A stretch of DNA of 64,000 bases from Cladocopium goreaui (taxonomy: Eukaryota > Sar > Dinophyceae > Suessiales > Symbiodiniaceae), in contig CAMXCT020003735.1 in NCBI GenBank assembly GCA_947184155.2, positions 456,474 through 520,473 on the forward strand. The letters run 5' to 3'. Below, in pieces: positions 11,306 to 19,984 of the stretch. Under the pieces are notes generated by a model. The model saw nothing but the letters and a program-made list of their open reading frames with translations. It was not told where the DNA came from and searched no databases. Position numbers and translations under genes: made by a program. Within the stretch, counting starts at the first letter, position 1. Every line of letters starts with the position of its first letter.

Positions 11306-14300
11306 CCTCTCCCCACAGTGCCCCCCAAATAGAGGGGGGTCGGCGGCACCTGGGCGCTAGCCCATTCTATAACATTATAGCCATACATCACTAGTAACTT
11401 ATTATAGCATATTGTAGTCATATCATATATATATATATATTACTAGTAATTGACGAAGCAGCACCGTGCTTCGGAAACAGGGCTCTTCAGCCACTGCCGA
11501 GGGGCGCCACTCTTGGCCGCGGCAATGGCCAGGCTCTCGAAGGTGCTGCCCTGATGATGCTCCGAAAAATGACCTATAAAAATACACGTCCCCAAGAAAA
11601 AAAAGGAAACATATTGTAGAAATATGAAAACAAAAGGTGGTAACCATGTTAGAAAAACTATAGAAATCTATAGAACATATATATGGAAAAGATTGGAACC
11701 GTAGTCTTTTTATTGTCATGGGGAACCCCAACATCATCCAAGATTGCTCATGTTAAATAGGCAAACCAATGGATTTTATAGGTACCATTTTGAAAAACCC
11801 ACATGAGAAAATGGTGGTTGAGTCACCCTAAAAGCATGAAAGCACCCAGCAAAAAAAGAAAGGACCTCCGAAAAGGATGATCCTATCACCCTTGGAAGAA
11901 TTGGATGCCGTTTAAATATAAAGAAATGGTCCAGATGGTCATGGGATCATGGGAAAAGAAAGTTCCTGATGTCCAGCCGTGGAAACTGGGCTGTTGAATC
12001 AATTTCAGTCAAGCTGTGAAACACAGGCAAGAATTGGATGGTCCAATGGATCACGGATTTTTTTGGGTCATGACACGCAAAAATTGGAAGGTCCAACAAC
12101 ACATGAGCAGCGAGCTCAACCATCCCATCCCATATTGGATCAGCGGTCCAGCACCTTGGGTCGGAATTTCATCTTCAAGGCCTGTCGGAACCAGCACCTG
12201 AGGTGCGGTGCAGCACCAAAAGCATGGAACCCCTCCAAAATGACTTGATTTTTTGGGGAAAAAAAAAAGGTGGAAACCACAAAATCATCCCAACATTGTT
12301 AATGGAAAAAATAATTGGACAACCGCAGGTTTTGGTGTCACCATGTTTGGAGAATCGGCCGATGGTTTCAAAGACCACCAGTTCCAACTCTGAGCCCCTG
12401 GCTGGGCGAGTTCCAAATCGCCACTCCTTCCACGGTGAAATCGTGTCTCCGTGTCCCCGATTTGTGGCGTATCTTCCGGCCAGCCGTGTATGGACTTGTT
12501 TTTTGCCTGGGAAGGTCCAGGCATCAATTCGATTATAGAATGTCTGAACTAATTATGGTGGTTCATTTGCACAAAGCCATGAATTACTGGACTTGATGTT
12601 CTGTTTGGAACCCCTGAAACAAGTCCAAGAAATTGAGGATAGGAATCATTTGTGACAGAATCAGAGGCTAGTTCTCCATTATAAATCCCATTATATAAAT
12701 CATTATATATATATATATGTATATATATATACGAGTTTCCAATATTTTCCAATTACATCCCATATCATGTTCCCTTGATATATCCCATGATATCCCATTA
12801 GTCACTGACCATGTCCATAGCTCATTGATCCTCCGCACTGCTCCTGGCAGCAGACTCGATCAGGGAGTCGTAGACCGTCAAATCCACGTCCAGGCCTGGT
12901 GACCCATTGCAGTGGCCGGCAGCGCCAAAAAGATCAATCATGGTATGGGGGTATCAACCAACATGTTGGATAAAATGGGATCAATTAACAGTTACTAACA
13001 CCAATTGGTAAACACCAATGGGATCATGTTAGTAACTGTTCAATCAACCAAGATAGAATGAGGGATAGAAGGGGGATAAAATGGGGATTATTTCATGGGA
13101 TCCAACGATATTGGTATGATATGATTGAGGGGTGTCTGAAAATGAGGACGGTGTACACAACCCCAAATGGCCATTTTACTAACATGAAAATGATGATGAA
13201 GCGGTGGATTTGGACTGATTCTGGTCTGGAAAATTGTGGGGTGTTTTTGGAACAAAATGGGTCAGCCTTCTCAATGGAGTCACAAAATATTGTGAAGGCC
13301 TGCACAAATTCAAAGCAAATGGTCTGTTTGCTGGTATCATAAAACAATATGGTTAGAAGCGGCTTCCTGTTTAAGAAATGATGTTCTTTGAACTGCGGCT
13401 CACATGTTTGGGGTTTCGGAGGTGGGGGTGTCTTCTTTTAAATGATACTCCGATATACTACGCTACAAACAACAGGAATAAAGACGCCGCACATTGCTAA
13501 ATACAAGTACTTACATGACAGTTGAAAATTGATTTCAAAAACGTTACTGATGTTACTGTAAACTGGCCGTACAGAAAGTAATGAAGGAGGGGCCTTTTCA
13601 CATGTAACTAAAATGTTTTTGGGGGCTTCCATGGGGGAGGGGAGAACTTGAAAATGCAATGGTCACGTTATTGTGTTTTCTAAGACCTTACACAACCTTA
13701 CACATCATTCCACATCTTACACATCCTTGCACAGTGAAGCTTGCATTTTAAGGCCAAAACACATAAAGGGACTGCCCAAAATGGAAAGCGCTGCTGCCTG
13801 TTTAGAGCGGATGTAAACCGATGTAAAAAAAGAAAAATAAGATACACATTATAAATAAGTGATAGTGGTATCATTAAAAATATTGTCAATACATTCAAAA
13901 AATACACTATTCACATTATAAATACACATTATCATCCCATTGATACCCTTCTTTGAAATGTCATTGCGATGATAGTGGTTGATCAGCTGAAGCTCTGCTG
14001 TCGTGTGTTGAAATCTCCAAGTTCAGGATCTATGCCCACTGTCACCATCAAAAAGCGATCTCTTACATCTCCAAAGAAGGGAAAATGCAAGATCAATCCC
14101 AATTTTGATGCTTAAAGTATCTTAAAGTCCTTTTATTGCTAGGTGAAAGCTACAAAGCTAGAGAACTTCCTGTTTTCATTAGTTGAACCACTATTTGTTA
14201 TGGTGAAATAGGATCCTTGCAGCTTCAACCACCATTTTCCAGGGTTCAACCAGCATTTTTCCATCGTTTTCCGCCTTCCGTTTCGAGCTCTGCCAGCCAG

Positions 14301-16277
14301 GCGGGCAGCGGCACACGCGGCGCGGGCCCTGATTTCCATGGCAGTTGGAGATGGAGATTTCACCGGTTTCACCAACCATAAAACTGCCAAAAATGGCAGG
14401 TTTTGTAACCAGAAAACCGCCTTAACCAACCATAAATTGTGTGGGGGTTCACCACTTGAATCCAACACATATATTGGGGGTATTGGGGGTTTAGCTAGAG
14501 AAAGATATACAGTATTATCAGTATTATACAGTAGTTTAAAGAACAACACATCTGGGGTTCACCAACAAAAATGGATTGTCTAACTTGTTAGGTTGACAAG
14601 AATCAACACAACATGGAAGATTAACAAAAAACAAGTGTGGATTAATCAATCAATCATAAACTTAGCAAATTGGAGCTGGGGTGAAACAATTACTATCGCC
14701 AGGTGGGAAGTACTAGCGAATATGAGTAGTTTGGAAAAGGATCCCACCGAAACTACCTGAGTTCTCTATCTCAACCATTGAATGTCCATCGACAATTGCA
14801 GATGAACAGCCCTTTATATGATCAATTGCTCACAGTGATTACAATCCCAATCCTTGATGATTCCACTTCCTGTTCCTGAAAAATCCCAATGGTCACAACC
14901 CCCGGAAGAGAAATGTCCTTTTAAAAATGCCACGTTGCGGGGAGGACCATGTTTCTTCATGTTGGATTTCAGGGAGGTCTCCCCAGTTGGTGAAACATGT
15001 GGAACATCGAGCCACAGGATGCTCTGGGAGCGCCCACCACGCTCTGCTTGAACCACCTCCTGTCGCGGCTGACTGCTGAGGTAGCAAAATATCCATGGTT
15101 GGAGTTCGACCAGAAACACATGAAGTAATACATCATGAAGTGAATTTTCAATCATTCCAGATAGGGATGGCAGTTGTAGAGATTTCAAAAGAAACCCATC
15201 AAGCAGACTAGTGCGATGATGCTGAAGTTAAGATGTGGTTTGCAAATTATATGCATGATGTATCCCAGATACACTCAATGGGAAACTCATTCTTGACCCA
15301 CGGGTGGAAGGAATTCTGAACTGTCAACGCTTTTGTTCGCTAAAAGATGCTAAAAGTGCAGTGTTGTGCCAAAAAAATGGTTGGTAGATGTGGGCGAATC
15401 TCCTTATAATTACGCTAAAAACTGAGGATCATTTAGCGACATGTGTACATGACATGGTTTCAGCTTTAGATCCTAGAAATACCCAGCCATTCTCCACATG
15501 GACCTGACGGAAGTCGTCGCCCTCATCTGCCACGATTTCAACACCTGAAATCCATGGGGTTTTCATACAATCAAAACCAGAAGGGCTTCATTTGTGCCAG
15601 AGGATGGTATATGAATCATTGATAATATTTGCCCAAAGTAGAATGACGCACGCGAATGTTACTCAAAAAAATGTATGTTTACCAACACTTGGATTTGCAT
15701 CGTAAATGTCTCTAGTTTGGAAATCAAACCCTCCACCATAACGCACCCGACATGTCTGAATTTCGCAAAAATCAACAAATGGGGCGAAATGTTCCTGTAC
15801 TGCCCTGCCCAAGTTTCGTTGTCTGCATAGCCGCAGTCTATCACCCCAACCATGGCTTCTTACGTGGGACTAGAATTGACTATATAGGTGAAATGTATTG
15901 AAATGTGTTAATGGATACATCACTTTTCACGTAAGGATACCACTCCATTATTTCCCAGGGAAGGACTATCAAAAGCCTCACGGATGGTTTAACTTCACCA
16001 CGCCTTCCTCCAACTCCTCCCGGCGCTTCAACACTTGAGCCTCGTGATATGAAGAACTGATGGTGGGTTCTTCATCAACCAGCATAACCATAGCACAACC
16101 ACCATTGTGAGGGATTCAAAGTATCAAAATCTATCAAAATCTATCATTGAAACCTCAAATTATGGGTTCAGTTGAACTGAAATGAAGGTTTCAACTGCAG
16201 CAACTGGGCTGGAAAATCCCCATGACGAGGTGATGTTCTTCTCCAGTTGCGTCACGTCATAACGCATGCAGAAATCA
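3627..16277 (-). CDS. Multi-exon pentatricopeptide-repeat (PPR) protein gene, tiny exons (predicted)
   Basis: I propose at least 13 minus-strand exons. In transcript order they are 16277-16220, 16056-15999, 15837-15683, 15544-15483, 15315-15273, 15072-15006, 14328-14275, 12895-12844, 12197-12155, 11550-11465, 5341-5279, 4728-4690 and 3692-3627. Each follows an AG and precedes GT, GC or GA. Frame is kept across the third to seventh, the eighth to tenth and the last three; exons are probably missing near 13 kb and 6-11 kb. PPR proteins are helical-repeat RNA-binding proteins, usually acting in organelles. PPR signatures are [69 protein letters not shown] and [20 protein letters not shown]. The upstream exons carry a non-PPR region I do not recognise. 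Start, end and exact borders are unproven. Confidence 0.5.
5114..5222. mobile_element. Fold-back MITE-like element, TACCCTCTGGTA family (good copy)
   Basis: Ends are 'gtaccctctggtaa' and 'tttaccagagggtac', an imperfect terminal inverted repeat. Two AT-rich half-sites inside ('ttgaaaatggcccattta' and 'aaaaatggtgattttcca') are themselves diverged inverted copies. No coding capacity. Confidence 0.7.
5981..6092. mobile_element. Fold-back MITE-like element, TACCCTCTGGTA family (good copy)
   Basis: Ends 'tataccctctgataaact' and 'agtttaccagagggtata' pair over about 18 bp with one mismatch. The arms continue inward (aacagtttgcta and tagcaaactgtt), so the whole element can fold into a hairpin. It lies inside the inferred PPR intron. 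Confidence 0.7.
6122..6249. mobile_element. Fold-back element, variant subfamily with GTGGCTAGCTGGG core
   Basis: Ends are 'agcctctggtacgcaaacg' and 'cgtttgactaccggagggt'. The interior carries 'tagctgggaaatcccc' and 'tagctgggaaaatca' instead of the AT-rich core of the main family. Related variants are at 38,912-39,040 and about 45,373-45,497. A lone right end is at about 31,958-31,981. Confidence 0.6.
6490..6565. repeat. Palindromic AT-rich tract
   Basis: The arms ataatgattatatat and atatataatcattat face each other across a TA core, forming a near-perfect AT hairpin. The flanks 6250-6840 are AT-rich spacer with no coding signal seen. Confidence 0.5.
6848..6871. repeat. GC hairpin at the left edge of the minisatellite
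   Basis: The ten bases ccccggcctt (6848-6857) are exactly complementary to aaggccgggg (6862-6871) across a 4-nt loop. The hairpin lies in a GC-rich patch that directly precedes the CCAAACCCT minisatellite. The patch may include a PPR exon, since [13 protein letters not shown] is readable on the minus strand, but the splice borders are unclear. Confidence 0.6.
6890..10312. repeat. 3.4 kb higher-order minisatellite (CCAAACCCT/GGGCCAAGGCC blocks)
   Basis: A nested tandem array. The short unit is a 9-11-bp word of the type ccctccaaa, repeated in runs. These alternate with caccccagggccaaggccac blocks and two longer conserved landmarks: 'gcatagctttctatggg' (about 7387, 7802, 8119, 8833, 9250, 9956) and 'caatggctttctattggc' (about 7069, 7551, 8286, 8577, 9000, 9417, 10122). 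Landmark spacing is mostly 290-480 bp, with some double-length gaps, so the array has a higher-order period with deletions. The units rarely contain stops, which leaves frames of up to 943 codons open on both strands (Lys/Pro/Ser/Asn words on +, Gly/Phe/Trp words on -). I regard these as non-coding. It lies inside the proposed PPR gene between exons at 11.5 and 5.3 kb. Confidence 0.85.
10313..10773. other. AT-rich spacer with short tandem repeat
   Basis: Contains three to four copies of a 17-bp word (tggattatatatgtgga type, about 10,510-10,560). No exon-like patch seen. Confidence 0.5.
10774..11312. repeat. Compound (CTAT)n/(CCAT)n/(CT)n microsatellite
   Basis: Long runs of tctatctatc, ccatccatcc, tctgtctgtc and ctctctctct with no unique sequence. 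Translations as Tyr/Leu/Ser-rich frames are repeat artefacts. A C-run/G-run patch follows (cccccc and gggggg around 11,320-11,340). Confidence 0.9.
11465..12895 (-). CDS. PPR exons, middle block (three predicted exons)
   Basis: Exon 12895-12844 begins with two bases completing a codon, reads [16 protein letters not shown] and has a GA donor. Exon 12197-12155 begins with one base, reads [14 protein letters not shown] and has donor GTGCTG. Exon 11550-11465 begins in phase 0, reads [20 protein letters not shown] and onward, with donor GTGCTG. The phases fit in sequence. The order is A-helix, B-helix, next A-helix, as expected for PPR units. The 3' border of the last exon is uncertain; an earlier donor would join KSG directly to the next block. 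Confidence 0.45.
12987..13040. repeat. Perfect 14-bp inverted repeat (hairpin)
   Basis: aacagttactaaca (12987-13000) and tgttagtaactgtt (13027-13040) are exact inverse complements around a 26-nt loop that itself contains ccaattgg. Probably a relic of a short fold-back element. 13,041-14,270 around it is AT-rich intron-like DNA; an exon may hide there, as the reading phase of the flanking PPR exons does not join. Confidence 0.65.
14275..16277 (-). CDS. PPR gene, upstream block of predicted exons (partly unrecognised domain)
   Basis: Exon 15837-15683 (155 nt, donor GTAAAC) encodes [17 protein letters not shown] and on to [18 protein letters not shown]. It joins in frame to 15544-15483 ([20 protein letters not shown], donor GTATTT), then 15315-15273 ([14 protein letters not shown], donor GTATCT), then 15072-15006 ([18 protein letters not shown], donor GTTCCA), then 14328-14275 ([19 protein letters not shown] donor). 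The last two together look like a PPR B-helix followed by an A-helix. Further upstream, 16056-15999 ([18 protein letters not shown]) and 16277-16220 ([19 protein letters not shown]) are coding-like, but their joins are not frame-proven. The part before the PPR motifs is unrecognised; it could belong to a separate gene. Confidence 0.5.
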
Positions 16278-17269
16278 CTGTTGATTGATGCGGTCCCAAA
16301 ACTATAAACTTTATAAAATTTGATAAACCATGCCCAATCATTGATGCAATCTTTTGGGAGTTATCAGCAAAAGAATAACTTCTTTTTTTTCGGAATATTG
16401 GAGCTGATCATTCGGTGAACCACATTGTTGAGAGTTGAAATCCACATGACTATGTAGCTTAAGCCTCCGTAGGTGAAAGGTCCTGAAATGATCAAAAAGT
16501 GTGTCCTACAATACCAACAAAAAAAATGAGTGTTCACCTACAAATACTGTGTGTTTCAATAACATCTGATCTTGCAGGGTAATCACCTTTTGGGACGGTC
16601 AAACCATCACTTAACCACCAATTTTGTCATGTTTAGCCTCTCCAAAATTTGGACCATGCAAAGTGAACTCTCACATGTATTGGTCACATTACCTTTAAGT
16701 GACCACTTGGGGTTGTTGGGTCAAGTGACCTCAACCCATGTCGCAAAAGAAGATCATGTTGCATGGTCTGGTTAAGACACTCATGCTGACTAGTGACGTC
16801 AAGTGAAATCACCCAAATTTTCCCAGTTAAAGTCCCTCAAGGAAAGAGGAAATCAAAGGTAAAACTCAATGTTGATTTACTAGAATCCATGTGAATCTCC
16901 ATTTTAATTGGTGAAAATGGTCACTTTCCCGGTTAAAATCCCAATTTTCCACAGCATTCCACAACTAAAATCCCGGTTTTGGTCATTGACCAGATGGCTC
17001 ACGCTCCACTAAGGCTCCCCGGCAGCCACACGATCTCCCAGCCCAAAACGGACACCTGGGGGGTTCCAGTTCTGGAGCAATGGCTGTTTTACAAACAAAG
17101 ATGGAATGAATATGTGCTGAATGTGGTTAAACATGGTTAAACATGTTTCGTATGTCCGTCCAATGGCAATATTTGTTCATATTGGTCAATATTGGCTAAA
17201 CTTGGTTCATGATGTAACGGTGTTTCTCTGTAAAACTAACCGGGAAGCGGCGCATTCCTAGTACATACT
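16278..17269. other. Spacer between PPR gene and BTB duplication
   Basis: Mostly AT-rich. A GC-richer patch at about 16,990-17,045 reads on the minus strand as FGLGDRVAAGEP before a stop, possibly an eroded or partial exon. No well-supported gene. Confidence 0.4.
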
Positions 17270-19515
17270 TGGTACCTGAAACCATCCCTGTTTTGGAGGA
17301 TCTATAGTTTTGATTTGTTCTTAATTTTCAGTTTTTGGAGATCAATCATGTTGAACCACAACCAGCAAAGAGACGGTGCTGTATCCAATATTGTACTACG
17401 TACATGTTAAACTTCAACACAGGAGATTCTCTTGTGATTGTCAAATACATTGCAGAATCCAACAGGCAGCTGGCTTCTCCAAATAACTTCCAAGATGCAG
17501 GCCTTCCAGAAAAGTGTCTCAACCCCTGAATTTGAAATCCTATCCTACAAGGACCCAAACGTTGCTTCGACCCCTCCGCCCAGTATCCATTCCTGAAGGA
17601 AATAACACCATTCCGAGCGGTCAAAACACCAGTTCTGGGGCCAACGACAGATCACATGACATGACATAACTTATTTTTCACTCAAGCTGAAGCTCTGGTG
17701 GCAACTTATATTCGTACAGGCCTCCTGTTCTCTCACCTGTGTCTCACATGTTCATGTTCACGTACAACGATCTGTCCTGAACCAGAACTGAAGTAGGGCA
17801 TGATGTACCCGGGCACTCCAAGACTTCCGTGAAAGTTTCGTCACCGGGACGGATGGCCAACACCTTTCTCTGATTGTAGTCAGCCACATAGACTGTTCCG
17901 CCTTCAGTAACAAAGAAGTCCCACAGGTCTGGTTCGTGCTCGATTGGGACTTGTCCCACGACAAAAGGTTTGAAAGACTCAGTTGGATTGAAACGTAGAA
18001 TACGATGGTTCTTGTCATCCAGGATATAGATCACCTCTTCCTTGGTCGCAAACATGGCAGCGGCCGAGAAATCGAGGTCTTCTGGAAGATCCGCGAAGGC
18101 CTTCACTGTCTGGAGCCTCGAGCCTTCCAACTTCTGCAGAGCTTCGTCGGTCAGTACGTACAGCACGCCATTGGGCGAGCAACAAATAAGGTGACCGTGA
18201 AAGTCATCAAGCACTAAGCGTCCAATGCCATTTTGAAAGCCAACCAGCCTATCATTTTCCTGATCGACCACAAAAATGTCACCCGTGGGCGAGACGGAGA
18301 GGTCGCAGAAGTCACAATCCTTTCCCACGTCATCGATTCCAGTCACTCTGGTGCCTTCGCCCAGAAGCTCTTGCACATGAGTCGCTGGCTCGCCAGGCTT
18401 CCAACAAAAGATCTGATTATCAAAGTCCAAGGCATAGATGGCACCTTCGTGCCAGCACAACTTTAAAAAGCGTCTAGGAAGCACTTGTTGCAGTGAAAAT
18501 TCTGTGCTGGCACCCAAATCTGGTGACCAATTCTGTAAACAACGCCTCTTTGGTCGAAAGCTCTGTTGACTTTGGGTTCTCTTTCGGCACTGAGCTTGCA
18601 AAGCGTCTTTGACTTTTCGGTGCAGGTGGTCACCATTGAGACCAGGGACAGGCAAACGACCAAGACGAAGGAGATTTTCAACAGAAATTGACTTGAAATC
18701 CACAAGTTGCAGAAGCATACCGAGCGAACCTCTCTGTCTTTGGAGATCTTGAGCCAGTTAAAGATGCCTTCCAAAACCACCTCTTCCCGAGACACGGCCA
18801 AATCTTCTCTATTCAAAATTCGGGCCAGCTGACCAGAATCAAGCTTTCCAAAGTCTGGGTGCTGGCTGCAAGTCTCAAACTCCTCCGCGACCTTCTCTTC
18901 ACATGCAGCCTTCAAAGCATGGAGGCCGTGTGCTTCTTGCAAGATCTGAAGGGCAGAATTGCTATTCAAAGAAGGGCGGAAGCCTGCCTCAATCGCACCT
19001 GCTAACTTTGGCAAGTCGTAGGCCTCCGCCAGTCGTAGTAGTTCAAGACCAGCTTCCAGATTCACCTCAGGTTGCCCACCATAGACATAATCAAGCAAAC
19101 TATGGACTGCTTCTTTAGAAGCAGCAATTTTCACTGGCTGTCCTCGTTGCACCTGGTCTGCTTCCAGAAAGGATCCACCCAGCAGATTCTTGAAATTATT
19201 GCTGGCGGCAGAGAGCACAGCAGCGTGGGCACGATGTTCTGCACCGTCACTGCTCTGCAGCACAACATCGCAAAGATGGTCTTCCATCCAGAAATCGCGA
19301 AACTTCTGCAGGATGCTGAGAGAATGCTGGGGCAAATCTGCGTGTTCAACTTTCGCAGCTGCCATGGCTCAAGGATTTACCAGGTGGCTGCTCCCCCCTG
19401 CGAGTTGCAAAACCAGAGTGATTCTATGTTTATGTTCCTTGCTTGATGGATGTGTTGGGGGGCCCAATCAATGAACTGCCAGAGCATTGATATGTCAATC
19501 CCATCTGGGCTAGTG
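17270..19515. repeat. Segmental tandem duplication, copy 1 (carries the broken BTB gene)
   Basis: This block aligns with 19,985-22,174 over the BTB gene and its flanks. Shared upstream flank: ggctcaaggatttaccagg through tctgggctagtg. Shared downstream flank: atcatgttgaaccacaacc and actacgtac. A third fragment of the border motif (ttttggaggatcgata) is at about 19,695-19,710, suggesting more than one rearrangement. Confidence 0.8.
17678..19365 (-). pseudogene. BTB-BACK-propeller gene copy 1, frameshifted, with premature TGA
   Basis: Starts like the intact neighbour (MAAAKVEHADLPQHSLSI, ATG 19365). It keeps the BTB domain (about residues 20-125) and BACK domain (about 125-235). Around 18,726-18,730 one base is missing relative to copy 2, after the words LKISKDRE. 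The frame then shifts, and the first reading continues into unrelated sequence to 18,463. The propeller half is intact in the next frame, from MLLQLVDFKSIS at 18718 down to SLYVNMNM. There a TGA at about 17,746-17,744 cuts off the last 20 or so codons, although GLYEYKLPPELQLE is still readable beyond it to the ancestral stop at 17,680-17,678. Two independent lesions argue for a pseudogene; RNA editing or misassembly are alternatives. Confidence 0.8.
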
Positions 19516-19984
19516 TAAAAATCAGGACAACATTGGCTTTTATTGGTTTTAAGCAAAGTTTGGAGCGCATAACTAATGTACCTGATGACACATTGATATT
19601 GTTTGCCAATCAAGGCCTGAACCAGCAACGCAAATGTGTTCATACATTTTAGCAGAGATGTTATAGGAACATTTTTGGATCTGACACTATCCATTCTTTT
19701 GGAGGATCGATAACTTTGATGTGTTCATGTTGAAGCACCAGTGGATGTTAGCGGCTGATCCATGATGGTTTGCTCAGATCCCAGGAAACAAGAATGGTGT
19801 GAAATATACCGGACACATTGGGATTCGGGTAGAGGCGACAAAATATTTATGGGTCCGTTGGGAATTGACTCAATTTTCGTGGGATAGTCCATAATTGCGC
19901 CGAGATTTATAGCAGCAAAATCATGTGGGATTCGTGTGATACATTTTAATAGGGATACCACGGGGATATCATTATATAATTTGT

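Noticed and set aside
10722..11394. Tyr/Leu/Ser-rich frames that resemble membrane proteins
   Set aside because: Encoded entirely by CTAT/CT microsatellite.
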